DNA from: Sulfurovum sp. UBA7648
Lineage (GTDB): Bacteria; Campylobacterota; Campylobacteria; Campylobacterales; Sulfurovaceae
Reading direction: 5' to 3'
Assembly: GCA_002483605.1 (NCBI GenBank)
Contig: DLIG01000021.1
Location: forward strand, 289,759-353,758
DNA length: 64,000 bases
Shown: piece after piece, positions 18,549 through 26,552 of the stretch
Layout: each line of letters begins with the position of its first letter
Numbering within the stretch: position 1 is the stretch's first letter
Notes under the pieces: model-generated
What the model saw: only the letters and a program-made list of their open reading frames with translations
Told to the model about the DNA's origin: nothing
Databases searched by the model: none
Made by a program: the position numbers and the translations under genes

Positions 18549-20009
18549 TTATTGTTTTACCAGCTCATCCATAGTTGCATTTGGCACATAACTTTTATAT
18601 ATCTTCTCGAAAGTCCCGTCTTTTTTCATATCATCCAAGGTTGACTGCCATGCTTGGACGACACTTGGCGGAGTATCTTTTGAGATAGCGATATAGAAAT
18701 AGGTCTGGCTAACAGTATAGACAGGCTCAAGGTCATTCATGTTGTAACCGGCATTTTTGGCTATCTCAGGAATAGTCAGATCGGTAAAGATAGATAGCTG
18801 TACCTCGCTGCTCATTAGTTGTCTTAGATTCTCCGAGGGATCTTTCGAGCTGACTAGATTTGTAAAACCGTTTTGTTTGAGATATTGCTCGGTGAACCAG
18901 TCTGTAGTTGTGGCTATCGCTTTTATTTTTTTGGCATCCTCTAAGTTATTTAATTTAATATTTGAGCCTTTTTTAGCATAGAGAATTGCGCTATTCTTGC
19001 CAATGGGACCCACCCACCAAAACAGTTTTTCTCTTGCCGGTGTGCGTTCTGCGCTAAAAAGGATAATATTGGGATATAAAACAGCCATATTATAAGCATT
19101 TTTCCATGATGTTAAGCGGATATTGTCTTTTACTTTTAGCCTTGTTGAGATATGTCTTACCATGTCAGTTGCAAATCCTGTCACGTTTATATCTTTAGCA
19201 AAAGTAACGGGAGGATACTCTTCTGTTACCATTTGAAATATTCCGGGAGGTATTTGCCCCGGAAACCATTTGGCATATATCCTATCAAAACTGCCGTCAC
19301 GTTTCATGGCATCTAAATTTTTTTGCCAACGCAAGACTATATCAGGAGGCGTATTTTTGGAAAATGCGATATAGCCAAGATCGGTAGATACTGTAAAAAC
19401 ATTTTTAACACTATCCGTGCTTGCGCCAACCTTTTTCAAAATAGATGGCATTGCCGTATTGTCATCTATCATAAGCTGGACTTCTCCTTTTAGCAGGCTG
19501 TGCACTGCACTTTCTTCATCATGGAAGCTTTGAAGATTTGTAAAACCCTCTTTTTTTAACATCTGCTCAGAATAATAATCAGCTACCGTCGCTATCTTGC
19601 CTATTTTCTTGGCATCTTCTAGTGTTTTAATAACAATATGAGAACCCTGTAAACTATAAAAATTTGTCTCCAAGGCAGATATAGGCCCTACCCATTGCAT
19701 AAGCTTTTTACGCTCGTGATTCATGACAGTAGTAAAAAGGGCAGCATTAGGTTGCTTTAGAACCGCCATGTATCCTTTATCCCATGGCATTATTTGTATG
19801 CCGGCTTTTGTTTTGGTTCTTTTCAAAAGTTCTTCTACAACCTCAGTTGCTTGACCTGTTGCTTTTCCATTTTTTTCGAAGTTCAAAGGCGGATAATTTT
19901 CTGTAATTATTGTAAGTTCAGTATTATTAATATCTTTGGCAGAGCACGCAGTATATCCAGACAACATGAGCAAAATAAATACCATTAGGTAAACCGGTAG
20001 CTTTTTCAT
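18549..20009 (-). CDS. Tandem periplasmic solute-binding protein (two SBP_bac_3 domains)
   Basis: This 486-residue exported protein is made of two consecutive type-3 solute-binding domains (about 27-250 and 255-486). The duplication is plain: both halves share ITENYPPLNF or VTEEYPPVTF, WVGPI, LEDAKKI, EQ-LK-GFTNL, GEVQL or SEVQL, TPP--V--WQ-LD-MK-DG-F--IY. A signal peptide, possibly with a lipid-attachment cysteine in GYTACSA, leads it. No permease or ATPase is nearby, so it may serve a sensor or an unlinked transporter. The start at 20009 has GGAGG seven bases upstream. Confidence 0.88.
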   Translation of the reverse strand: MKKLPVYLMVFILLMLSGYTACSAKDINNTELTIITENYPPLNFEKNGKATGQATEVVEELLKRTKTKAGIQIMPWDKGYMAVLKQPNAALFTTVMNHERKKLMQWVGPISALETNFYSLQGSHIVIKTLEDAKKIGKIATVADYYSEQMLKKEGFTNLQSFHDEESAVHSLLKGEVQLMIDDNTAMPSILKKVGASTDSVKNVFTVSTDLGYIAFSKNTPPDIVLRWQKNLDAMKRDGSFDRIYAKWFPGQIPPGIFQMVTEEYPPVTFAKDINVTGFATDMVRHISTRLKVKDNIRLTSWKNAYNMAVLYPNIILFSAERTPAREKLFWWVGPIGKNSAILYAKKGSNIKLNNLEDAKKIKAIATTTDWFTEQYLKQNGFTNLVSSKDPSENLRQLMSSEVQLSIFTDLTIPEIAKNAGYNMNDLEPVYTVSQTYFYIAISKDTPPSVVQAWQSTLDDMKKDGTFEKIYKSYVPNATMDELVKQ

Positions 20010-20182
20010 CACACTCCTCCTTTTTTATTATACATATTCAGAGTCATTTACCATTAACTGCTTATTCAAGAATAGTATATCAAAAATATCAGGCCATTTG
20101 TCAAAAATAGTGTAAGACTATAAGTTGTATTTGATGTTTTAGGTATAATATTATGATAAATCTATATAAGGATCATCACAAA

Positions 20183-20887
20183 ATGAAGATCAAGTTTGCA
20201 ATCACTATTTTATTTTTTCTTTTTAGCACTTTTTCTATGGCAGGCAATGCAGACCAAAAACATACACAAATGATAATGGTAACATCAAGTGACTATAGCT
20301 CACCGGATGCAAAGCTTCAAAGATATTCATTTAAAAATGGCAAATGGCAGCCAGTAGGCAAGAAAATTGATGTCAAGATAGGCAAAAACGGAATGAGTTG
20401 GGGTATAGGACTTCATAAGACACCAGCAGACGCAGTAATTATCAAAAAAGAGGGTGACGGTAAATCGCCCATCGGTATCTTTAAGCTCAAAGAGGCTTTT
20501 GGTTATGAGCCTTTCAGTGCTGCTTATCCGTATATGGTCATGAGTGAAAAAAACCATTGTGTGGATGATATCAATTCCAAATGGTACAACAAGGTCATTG
20601 ATAGCACAAAAGTAACCAAAGACTATAGCAGCCATGAAGTCATGAAATTTAAAGCAAATTATTATCGTTACGGTGTAGTAGTAGATCATAATCCAAACAG
20701 TGTAAAAGGTGCAGGGTCATGCATCTTTATGCACATCAAGGAGATACCGACTACAGGGTGTACTGCTATGAGCGAATCTCAAATGAAAGAGATCATCCAG
20801 TGGCTTGATCCAAAAGCCAAACCGTTGTTATTGCAAGCTCCAAAGAGTGAGGCCAAAAGGCTTATGGAGCAGCTGAGAAACTTATAA
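20183..20887 (+). CDS. Exported L,D-transpeptidase-family (YkuD-like) protein
   Basis: This 234-residue protein has a signal peptide (MKIKFAITILFFLFSTFSMA) and a YkuD-like catalytic region. The motif is SCIFMHIKEIPTTGCTAMS, with the expected His, Gly-Cys and Thr around the active-site cysteine, preceded by GDGKSPIGIFKL, the P-x-G-x-F element of the family. Such proteins cross-link or trim peptidoglycan stem peptides in the periplasm. The start has AAGGAT eight bases upstream and TATAAT at 20144-20149. The exact reaction is not known. Confidence 0.85.
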   Translation: MKIKFAITILFFLFSTFSMAGNADQKHTQMIMVTSSDYSSPDAKLQRYSFKNGKWQPVGKKIDVKIGKNGMSWGIGLHKTPADAVIIKKEGDGKSPIGIFKLKEAFGYEPFSAAYPYMVMSEKNHCVDDINSKWYNKVIDSTKVTKDYSSHEVMKFKANYYRYGVVVDHNPNSVKGAGSCIFMHIKEIPTTGCTAMSESQMKEIIQWLDPKAKPLLLQAPKSEAKRLMEQLRNL

Positions 20888-20943
20888 AAGTTATTTTGAA
20901 GCTTTATAATGTTACATTATTATAAAAATCAAGGAGCCATAAA

Positions 20944-21132
20944 ATGGATATTGTAAAAATAGAAAAAATATGTCGCCCATTGCGTATAATAGTTGGACTT
21001 GTTCTTATCACTGCAGCATTTTTTACAGGGATCAATTGGCTTTACATAGGGATACTTCCTTTGTTTGTAGGCATTATGGGATGGAGACCGTTCTGTAAAT
21101 TTAGCGGCAAATGTTCTTTTAAAGAGCAGTAA
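20944..21132 (+). CDS. DUF2892 (YgaP-like) inner-membrane protein
   Basis: This 62-residue protein has two transmembrane helices (about 13-28 and 31-46) in the DUF2892 pattern: N-terminal RPLRIIVGLVLI, then NWLYIGILPLFVGIMGWRPFC. The YgaP-like family has a conserved GxxPLxxGxxGxCPxY core, here with a single C. AAGGAG lies nine bases before the ATG. The function of the family is unknown, although members are often linked to rhodanese domains. Confidence 0.85.
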   Translation: MDIVKIEKICRPLRIIVGLVLITAAFFTGINWLYIGILPLFVGIMGWRPFCKFSGKCSFKEQ

Positions 21133-21196
21133 AACAAAATGTGGATCCTCTGACCAAGCACGAGGATGACGAGTTGTGTCATTCCTGCGAAGATGA

Positions 21197-21290
21197 AAAC
21201 CGTTAAGCAAAAGCAAACTGCTTTGCTTTTGTAGGTTTGAAACCAAAGGCGTTGTCTCGAAGAGACCGCCGCAGGATAAACCCAAAACTA
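21197..21290 (+). repeat. Two-hairpin repeat, copy A
   Basis: This is an approximately 90-base element containing AACCGTTAA, a hairpin CAAAAGCAAA/TTTGCTTTTG (21208-21231, loop CTGC), GGTTTGAAACC, and a second hairpin GTCTC/GAGAC with loop GAA (about 21253-21267) followed by CGCCG. Copy B is at 53862-53947. The stems of the two copies differ by paired substitutions that keep base pairing. It lies after the DUF2892 gene. Confidence 0.75.
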
Positions 21291-21355
21291 AACCTTTGTC
21301 ACGATTATCTTATTGTGATTGAAAGCCTTATTCCAACTTCTTACTATTTTTAAGT

Positions 21356-21361
21356 TATAAT
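21356..21361 (+). promoter_or_regulatory. Probable -10 box of hemL
   Basis: A perfect TATAAT stands 28 bases before the hemL ATG. The -35 region is AT-rich without a clear consensus, as is usual in Campylobacterota. AGGA at about 21377 is the ribosome-binding site. Confidence 0.45.
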
Positions 21362-21388
21362 CCCAACAACTATATTTAGGACTTACAT

Positions 21389-22678
21389 ATGACACAAGAC
21401 AAAAGTATCACCGCATTCCAAGAGGCAATCAAGGTCATTCCCGGAGGAGTAGATTCTCCGGTAAGAGCATTCAACAGTGTCGGAGGAACGCCTCCGTTTA
21501 TAGCAAGAGGCGAGGGTGCATATCTGATCGATGTTGACGGTAATCATTATATCGACTATGTCCAAAGCTGGGGACCGCTTATTTTTGGACATTGCGATGA
21601 AAGTATCGAAGCTGCCGTTATCGATGCAGTTAAACATGGACTAAGCTTTGGTGCTCCAACATTGGCAGAGACAGAACTTGCCAAAGAGATCGTGTCTTTG
21701 TTTGATAATATTGACAAAGTCAGATTTGTAAGTTCAGGCACGGAAGCAGTAATGAGCGCTATCAGACTTGCCAGGGGAGTGACCGGGCGTGATGATATCG
21801 TCAAATTTACAGGATGCTATCACGGGCATAGTGACTCATTATTGGTTCAAGCCGGATCAGGCTTGGCAACTTTTGGTGCGCCATCAAGCCCGGGAGTGCC
21901 AAGCGATCTTACCAAGCATACTTTTTTAGCAAAATATAATGATATAAATAGTGTCAAGAAGTGTTTTGAAAGCGGCGATATAGCTTGCGTGATCATTGAA
22001 CCGATCGCAGGCAATATGGGATTGGTTCCTGCTGAAGAGAGTTTCCTTAAAGAATTGAGAATTTTGTGTGACAAACACGGTACTTTGCTTATATTTGATG
22101 AGGTAATGAGTGGTTTTAGAGCGTCTCTTAAAGGCGCCCAAGGTATTACCAGTGTTGTGCCTGATATCGTCACATGGGGTAAAGTTATCGGCGGAGGCAT
22201 GCCTGTAGGTGCTTTTGGTGCAAGTGCCAAGATAATGTCACACTTATCTCCAGAGGGACCGGTATATCAAGCAGGGACACTTAGCGGAAATCCTGTGGCC
22301 ATGGCAGCAGGGCTTGCATCTTTGAAAAAGATCAAAAACAATCCTGCAATATATGTATCTTTGTCACAAAAAGCTAAAAGGCTTATGGATGGATTTAGCA
22401 AAGCAGCAGCAAGCGTTGGATTGATAATCGTAACGGATGTACGCGGTTCTATGTTCGGTTTTTTCTTTAGCAAGACGCCTGTTAGAAATTTTGATGATGC
22501 TCTTAATAATGATACGCAAATGTTTGCCGCGTTTCATCGAGCGATGCTTAGCCGAGGTATATATCTGGCGTGTTCTTCATTCGAGACAGGATTTATCTCT
22601 ACAGCTATCACAGATGAGATGATAGAAGAGAGTATCAAAGCGGCCTATGAGTCGATGGAAGAGATTGTAAAAGGATAA
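21389..22678 (+). CDS. hemL: Glutamate-1-semialdehyde 2,1-aminomutase
   Basis: HemL converts glutamate-1-semialdehyde to 5-aminolevulinate, the C5-route precursor of heme and siroheme. It has 429 residues and class III aminotransferase features: the N-terminal [12 protein letters not shown] signature, [38 protein letters not shown] and the PLP lysine in [15 protein letters not shown]. It is first of a rightward series hemL-atpZ-membrane protein-amidase-symporter with very short gaps. Confidence 0.97.
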   Translation: MTQDKSITAFQEAIKVIPGGVDSPVRAFNSVGGTPPFIARGEGAYLIDVDGNHYIDYVQSWGPLIFGHCDESIEAAVIDAVKHGLSFGAPTLAETELAKEIVSLFDNIDKVRFVSSGTEAVMSAIRLARGVTGRDDIVKFTGCYHGHSDSLLVQAGSGLATFGAPSSPGVPSDLTKHTFLAKYNDINSVKKCFESGDIACVIIEPIAGNMGLVPAEESFLKELRILCDKHGTLLIFDEVMSGFRASLKGAQGITSVVPDIVTWGKVIGGGMPVGAFGASAKIMSHLSPEGPVYQAGTLSGNPVAMAAGLASLKKIKNNPAIYVSLSQKAKRLMDGFSKAAASVGLIIVTDVRGSMFGFFFSKTPVRNFDDALNNDTQMFAAFHRAMLSRGIYLACSSFETGFISTAITDEMIEESIKAAYESMEEIVKG

Positions 22679-22681
22679 AAA

Positions 22682-22975
22682 ATGGCAGATGATCCTAAAT
22701 TAAAAAAAATAGTCGGTGCAGCCGATGATCTAAGTCTTGGTATATCTATAGTGGTAGCCGTACTTATCGGTGTCGGTATAGGTTTGGGGCTTAAGCATCT
22801 ATTTGGTTATAATTGGTTGTTTTGGCTAGGGGTATTTTGGGGGATAGCGGCAGCTTTTTTGAATGTTTATAAAGCATATGCTAAACAAAAAAAATCCCTA
22901 GATGAACTAGCTAATGATCCTAGATATACTTATCGTAAACCGACCAAAGAAGAGGATGATGATGAAGAGTATTAA
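22682..22975 (+). CDS. AtpZ/AtpI-type small membrane protein
   Basis: This 97-residue protein has two transmembrane helices (about 18-38 and 44-64) with short charged ends, matching the AtpZ/AtpI (F0F1-ATPase-associated, ATP synthase protein I) family: DDLSLGISIVVAVLIGVGIGLGLKHLF then WLFWLGVFWGIAAAFLNVYK. Members are thought to help ATP synthase assembly or magnesium handling. No ATP synthase genes are adjacent. AAAGGATAAAAA precedes the ATG directly after hemL. Confidence 0.8.
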   Translation: MADDPKLKKIVGAADDLSLGISIVVAVLIGVGIGLGLKHLFGYNWLFWLGVFWGIAAAFLNVYKAYAKQKKSLDELANDPRYTYRKPTKEEDDDEEY

Positions 22976-23480
22976 GATACGTATTCTTAATGCTCTTTTG
23001 ATAGTAGATATAGGTATCGTAATTTTTTGCGTATTGGCCGGCAATAAAGATTGGTTTATCAATTCACAGATAGGCTTTTTTAGTTCACTAGCGGTCATAC
23101 TTGCTTCAATGTACAGCTATCGCAAAATGATAGAACAAAGCGTAGCGAGCGGTGCTGTGGTATCATCTAATGATGAATTGCTAGAAAAAATAGAAGACCC
23201 GCACGGTGTTTTTGATGAAGATAGAGACTTAATACAAGAAGACTTCGTTGCACAAGAAGAGGATAAAAAACTAACAACCCTTGAGGCACTCAAAAAAAGC
23301 AAAGCTTTTATCTCGTTTTATAGACTCGGAGCATATCTGATGCTAGCCCTTGGATTTTTGTATCTGCAGTCAAGTCATATTTTGCATATTCCAAGCTATC
23401 TTTTTGGCATCATGCTGCCTCCTGCTATTATCGCTGTTATGTTTTTTTGGCAATCAAAAAATACAAAGGAATCATTGTGA
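22962..23480 (+). CDS. Conserved membrane protein of unknown function
   Basis: This 172-residue protein has about four hydrophobic segments: two near the N-terminus (about 6-28 and 33-50), and two near the C-terminus (about 122-140 and 146-162). Between them is an acidic cytoplasmic loop (about 65-100, rich in D and E). The start at 22962 has AGAGG just upstream and overlaps the atpZ-like gene by 14 bases. Its end overlaps the GTG start of the amidase. I recognise no domain; position suggests a role linked to the envelope genes around it. Confidence 0.7.
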   Translation: MKSIKIRILNALLIVDIGIVIFCVLAGNKDWFINSQIGFFSSLAVILASMYSYRKMIEQSVASGAVVSSNDELLEKIEDPHGVFDEDRDLIQEDFVAQEEDKKLTTLEALKKSKAFISFYRLGAYLMLALGFLYLQSSHILHIPSYLFGIMLPPAIIAVMFFWQSKNTKESL

Positions 23481-24148
23481 GGTTTTTGACTCTTTTTTTA
23501 GTTCTGTTTTTTGTGAATGCATTTGCAGCCGATCCTTGTATGATCGAAAAACCTATCGAGTTCTCGGAAGCTAGAGCAGAGATGACCAAAGAGTATATCC
23601 GTAGCCATTACGGTTTAAATGCCAAAGATATCACTATAGATCCTAAAATAATCGTTTTGCATTGGACAGCCGAGCCTGATTTTGCCAAATCATTCGGCAG
23701 GCTGAAGCCTGAAAAACTGTTAAGTGATAGAAAAGACATAGCAAGAGGCGGGGCACTCAATGTATCATCACATTTTCTTGTTGATAAGGACGGTACGATA
23801 TACCGCCTGATGCCGGATAATTATATGGCAAGACATATCATAGGATTAAATTACTATAGTATAGGTATAGAAAATGTCGGCGGAAAGGGGGATAAAAGTG
23901 AAGACCTTACTCCAGCTCAGATAGCATCAAATATCTATTTGGTCAGATACCTGAAAGCCAAATATCCCAATATTGAACTTCTCATAGGGCATCATGAATA
24001 TAACAGGATGAAAAAGACCAAGTATTGGCTAGAAAAGGATGATAGCTATTTTACCAAGAAAAATGATCCGGGCGATAGCTTCATGAAAGCTGTCAGAGGT
24101 GAGGTAAAAGATCTAAAACTTCAAGAGCCGCCAAAAGAAACCAAATGA
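23477..24148 (+). CDS. Secreted N-acetylmuramoyl-L-alanine amidase (Amidase_2)
   Basis: This 223-residue enzyme has a signal peptide (RFLTLFLVLFFVNAFA) and an Amidase_2/PGRP domain. Zinc ligands are visible in VLHWTAEP (H near 57), SSHFLVDKDGTIYRL and LIGHHEYNR. It would cut the amide between MurNAc and the stem peptide in the periplasm, or act on anhydro-muropeptides as AmpD-like enzymes do. The GTG start has AAAGGA six bases upstream and shares bases with the previous stop (GTGA). It precedes a symporter with an ATGA overlap. Confidence 0.88.
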   Translation: MRFLTLFLVLFFVNAFAADPCMIEKPIEFSEARAEMTKEYIRSHYGLNAKDITIDPKIIVLHWTAEPDFAKSFGRLKPEKLLSDRKDIARGGALNVSSHFLVDKDGTIYRLMPDNYMARHIIGLNYYSIGIENVGGKGDKSEDLTPAQIASNIYLVRYLKAKYPNIELLIGHHEYNRMKKTKYWLEKDDSYFTKKNDPGDSFMKAVRGEVKDLKLQEPPKETK

Positions 24149-25644
24149 ATTCATCATTCAGCACACTAGACTGGGTTATTTTTGGAATATATTTCTTTTT
24201 AGTTATCGTCTCATCCGTTTGGTTAAGCAGGGTAAAGGTCAAAACTAGCAGAGATTACTTCATAAGCGAAAAGTCGCTTCCGATGTTTGCAGTAGCCATC
24301 TCTGTGCTTGCTACTTCGCAATCGGCTGCAACATTTCTAGGCGCTCCTGAATCATCATATCTGGGCAATCTGACGTTTGTCGGATTTTTCTTTTCAGCTC
24401 TTTTGGCGGTTGTTATCGTATCAAAAGTGTTAGTGCCAAAATTTTATGATATTGGCGCCATCACTGTATATGAACTTTTGGAAAAACGATATAGCCCAAG
24501 AGCAAAAAGAGATGCAGGGGTGATGTTCTTGATAGGCAGGCTTTTTGCCAGCGGAGCTAGGCTTTATATAGGTGCATTGGCTGTATCTATGATACTTTTT
24601 AGCGATATTGCGCCCCTTCATATGATAGTTGCGATTATTGTTTTGATGTCAGGTTCTCTTGGGTATGCCTATTTTGGAGGCATAAAATCCATTATATTTG
24701 CCGATATCGTGCAAGTTGCTATCTATATAGGAGCGGCACTCTTTATCATATATCATCTTTTTGGCGCGCTTGGAGGAGATCTTGGAGTCATATACACTAT
24801 GCTTGAAACTAGCGATAAACTAAAGATCGTTGATTTTTCCCTCACGGGAAGCTATAATTTTTGGGCGCTTATAAGCGGCCTGCTTCTTTTAAATATAGCA
24901 GCATACGGGCTAGATCAAGATATGACTCAAAGGATTCTAACCTGCAAAGATAAAAATGAAGGATCAAAGTCGCTCATAGTTTCAATTCTAATAACGATTC
25001 CAACGGCATTTTTGTTTTTGATCATAGGATTATTGCTATATCTTTTTTATCAGCATCCCGAATTTTCAGGTTTTAGCAGTGAAGTGAGCCAAAGCTTTGC
25101 AGGTGAAAAGATAGCTATCTTTATGGTCTATATACTTCATGAACTTCCAGATGGATTCAAAGCGCTTGCTACTATAGGTGTGGTCGCAACTACTTTTACA
25201 AGTACAAGCTCGGTCCTAGGAGCCATGTCATCTGTGGCAGTGACGGATATATATAAGCCTATTTTTACAGATAAAAGCGAAAAGCATTATCTAAAAGCTT
25301 CTAGGGCAGGTGTACTTATATCCGCTATCCTCCTTGCGCTTATGGCGATTTTGAGCTATTATTGGCAAAGAGTTAGCAATATTCCGCTTCTTGATTTCGC
25401 GCTTGGCGTGATGGTCTTTGCTTACGCCGGACTGCTAGGCGTTTACGGCGCTGCATTGTGGACAAAGAGAGGAGATGAAAGCAGCGTGAGATATGCACTC
25501 ATCGCAGGGTTTATGACCGTATTGCTGCTTCAGCCTTATATCACAAAAGCGCTGTTTGGTTTTGATGTGAATTTTGCTATGCAGATAATCATCGGAACTG
25601 TTGTTTCGTTTGTGGTTATGATGAGCGGGAAAGCAAAATCATAA
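24145..25644 (+). CDS. Sodium:solute symporter (SSS family)
   Basis: This 499-residue transporter has about 13 transmembrane helices. It starts with the SSS signature DWVIFGIYFFLVIVSS and SRDYFISEKSLP, and includes the sodium-site region VATTFTSTSSVLGAMSSVAVTDIYKP. The family carries sugars, amino acids, sialic acid or organic acids with Na+. The substrate is unknown. Its ATGA overlap with the muramoyl amidase gene makes a cell-wall-derived sugar or peptide an attractive guess, supported by anmK-amgK-murU about 900 bases downstream. Confidence 0.9.
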   Translation: MNSSFSTLDWVIFGIYFFLVIVSSVWLSRVKVKTSRDYFISEKSLPMFAVAISVLATSQSAATFLGAPESSYLGNLTFVGFFFSALLAVVIVSKVLVPKFYDIGAITVYELLEKRYSPRAKRDAGVMFLIGRLFASGARLYIGALAVSMILFSDIAPLHMIVAIIVLMSGSLGYAYFGGIKSIIFADIVQVAIYIGAALFIIYHLFGALGGDLGVIYTMLETSDKLKIVDFSLTGSYNFWALISGLLLLNIAAYGLDQDMTQRILTCKDKNEGSKSLIVSILITIPTAFLFLIIGLLLYLFYQHPEFSGFSSEVSQSFAGEKIAIFMVYILHELPDGFKALATIGVVATTFTSTSSVLGAMSSVAVTDIYKPIFTDKSEKHYLKASRAGVLISAILLALMAILSYYWQRVSNIPLLDFALGVMVFAYAGLLGVYGAALWTKRGDESSVRYALIAGFMTVLLLQPYITKALFGFDVNFAMQIIIGTVVSFVVMMSGKAKS

Positions 25645-25722
25645 TACAAAAATAATCAACAAAGCCTCAATATGGATTGACGCAGTAAAAATTAAGCGAT
25701 GGAAACAAAAGAGCCGTATCTC

Positions 25723-26316
25723 TCAGGCAGTATGATAAACATCTCTATACTTGCGGTAAAATAGAAGATTTAGCATTGCGCCACAAAAAGCAGCTACGGT
25801 GTCTTTTTGCGAATCCCAGACATCGCCTTGTGTGCCCAAAAAAGCGATACCAAGCTCTGGATGAAAAATGATGGCTGCCAACCATTCGATTATCTCATAT
25901 AGCGTTGAAATAGAGAGAATAAGGGTAAAAGTAAAAAATATGGCGGCTTTAAATGTTTTGATCTTAATGATAACCAGCTCAAAGAGAGTTCGAAACACAA
26001 GCAAGCCAAATAAAAAATGCACCACACGGTCAAAATGGTTTCTCTCAAACCCCATCCATTCGGTGATAAAGTCAAAATATTCCATTTCGGCATAGGTAAA
26101 ATGTGATCCAAGGGAATGTAAAGAGGCAAACATCAAAAGCATTGCTAATGCAACTACGCTGAAATGATGTTTAAAATCCATCCAGACGAGAAAAGGAAAA
26201 AATAGAAATACCAATACATTTTCCAATAGCCAATCGGAGGGATATTTGGGATCGATAGCCATGATCGTCCACACAATTATATAGATTCCATAGATGAGTT
26301 GATGTGATTTTGGCAT
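25723..26316 (-). CDS. DUF2238 (YjdF-like) membrane protein
   Basis: This 197-residue protein has about five to six transmembrane helices. Diagnostic DUF2238 blocks are HSLGSHFTYAEM, ERNHFDRVVHFLFGLL, LSISTLYEIIEWLAA and TQGDVWDSQKDTVAAFCGA. These conserved H, D, E and Q residues in the membrane suggest a catalytic or metal-dependent role, but no function is established for the family. It is a single gene, opposite in direction to both neighbours. Confidence 0.88.
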   Translation of the reverse strand: MPKSHQLIYGIYIIVWTIMAIDPKYPSDWLLENVLVFLFFPFLVWMDFKHHFSVVALAMLLMFASLHSLGSHFTYAEMEYFDFITEWMGFERNHFDRVVHFLFGLLVFRTLFELVIIKIKTFKAAIFFTFTLILSISTLYEIIEWLAAIIFHPELGIAFLGTQGDVWDSQKDTVAAFCGAMLNLLFYRKYRDVYHTA

Positions 26317-26338
26317 CGGAAACCTTATTTGTTTATCA

Positions 26339-26394
26339 AGGCCACCTCTAAATCCCTTAAAGCAGAAACTGTTTAGGGTATTTAGAGGAGGCCT
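26339..26394. repeat. Large imperfect inverted repeat (about 23-base arms)
   Basis: The left arm, AGGCC-A-CCTCTAAAT then CCCTTAAA, pairs with the right arm TTTAGGG-TA-TTTAGAGG-A-GGCCT with few mismatches. The loop is about 10 bases. It sits just outside the start of the DUF2238 gene and 160 bases before anmK. It could be a remnant of a small mobile element or a strong regulatory stem; no target duplication is visible. Confidence 0.6.
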
Positions 26395-26518
26395 AATGTC
26401 ATTTTAGCACAACTTTCTCTTTATTTCTGCAGTTTTTGTGATAACCTATACATACGTTAAATAAATGCTTGCTTGAAAGTATAAAAAAGCAAACCAATGA
26501 AAATAATCTCCCGTACGA

Positions 26519-26524
26519 TATAAT
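26519..26524 (+). promoter_or_regulatory. Probable -10 box of the anmK-amgK operon
   Basis: TATAAT stands 29 bases before the anmK start, followed by AGAGGAAA as ribosome-binding site. No clear -35 is seen. Confidence 0.45.
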
Positions 26525-26552
26525 AATGCCTATATAAAAAAGAGGAAAATAT

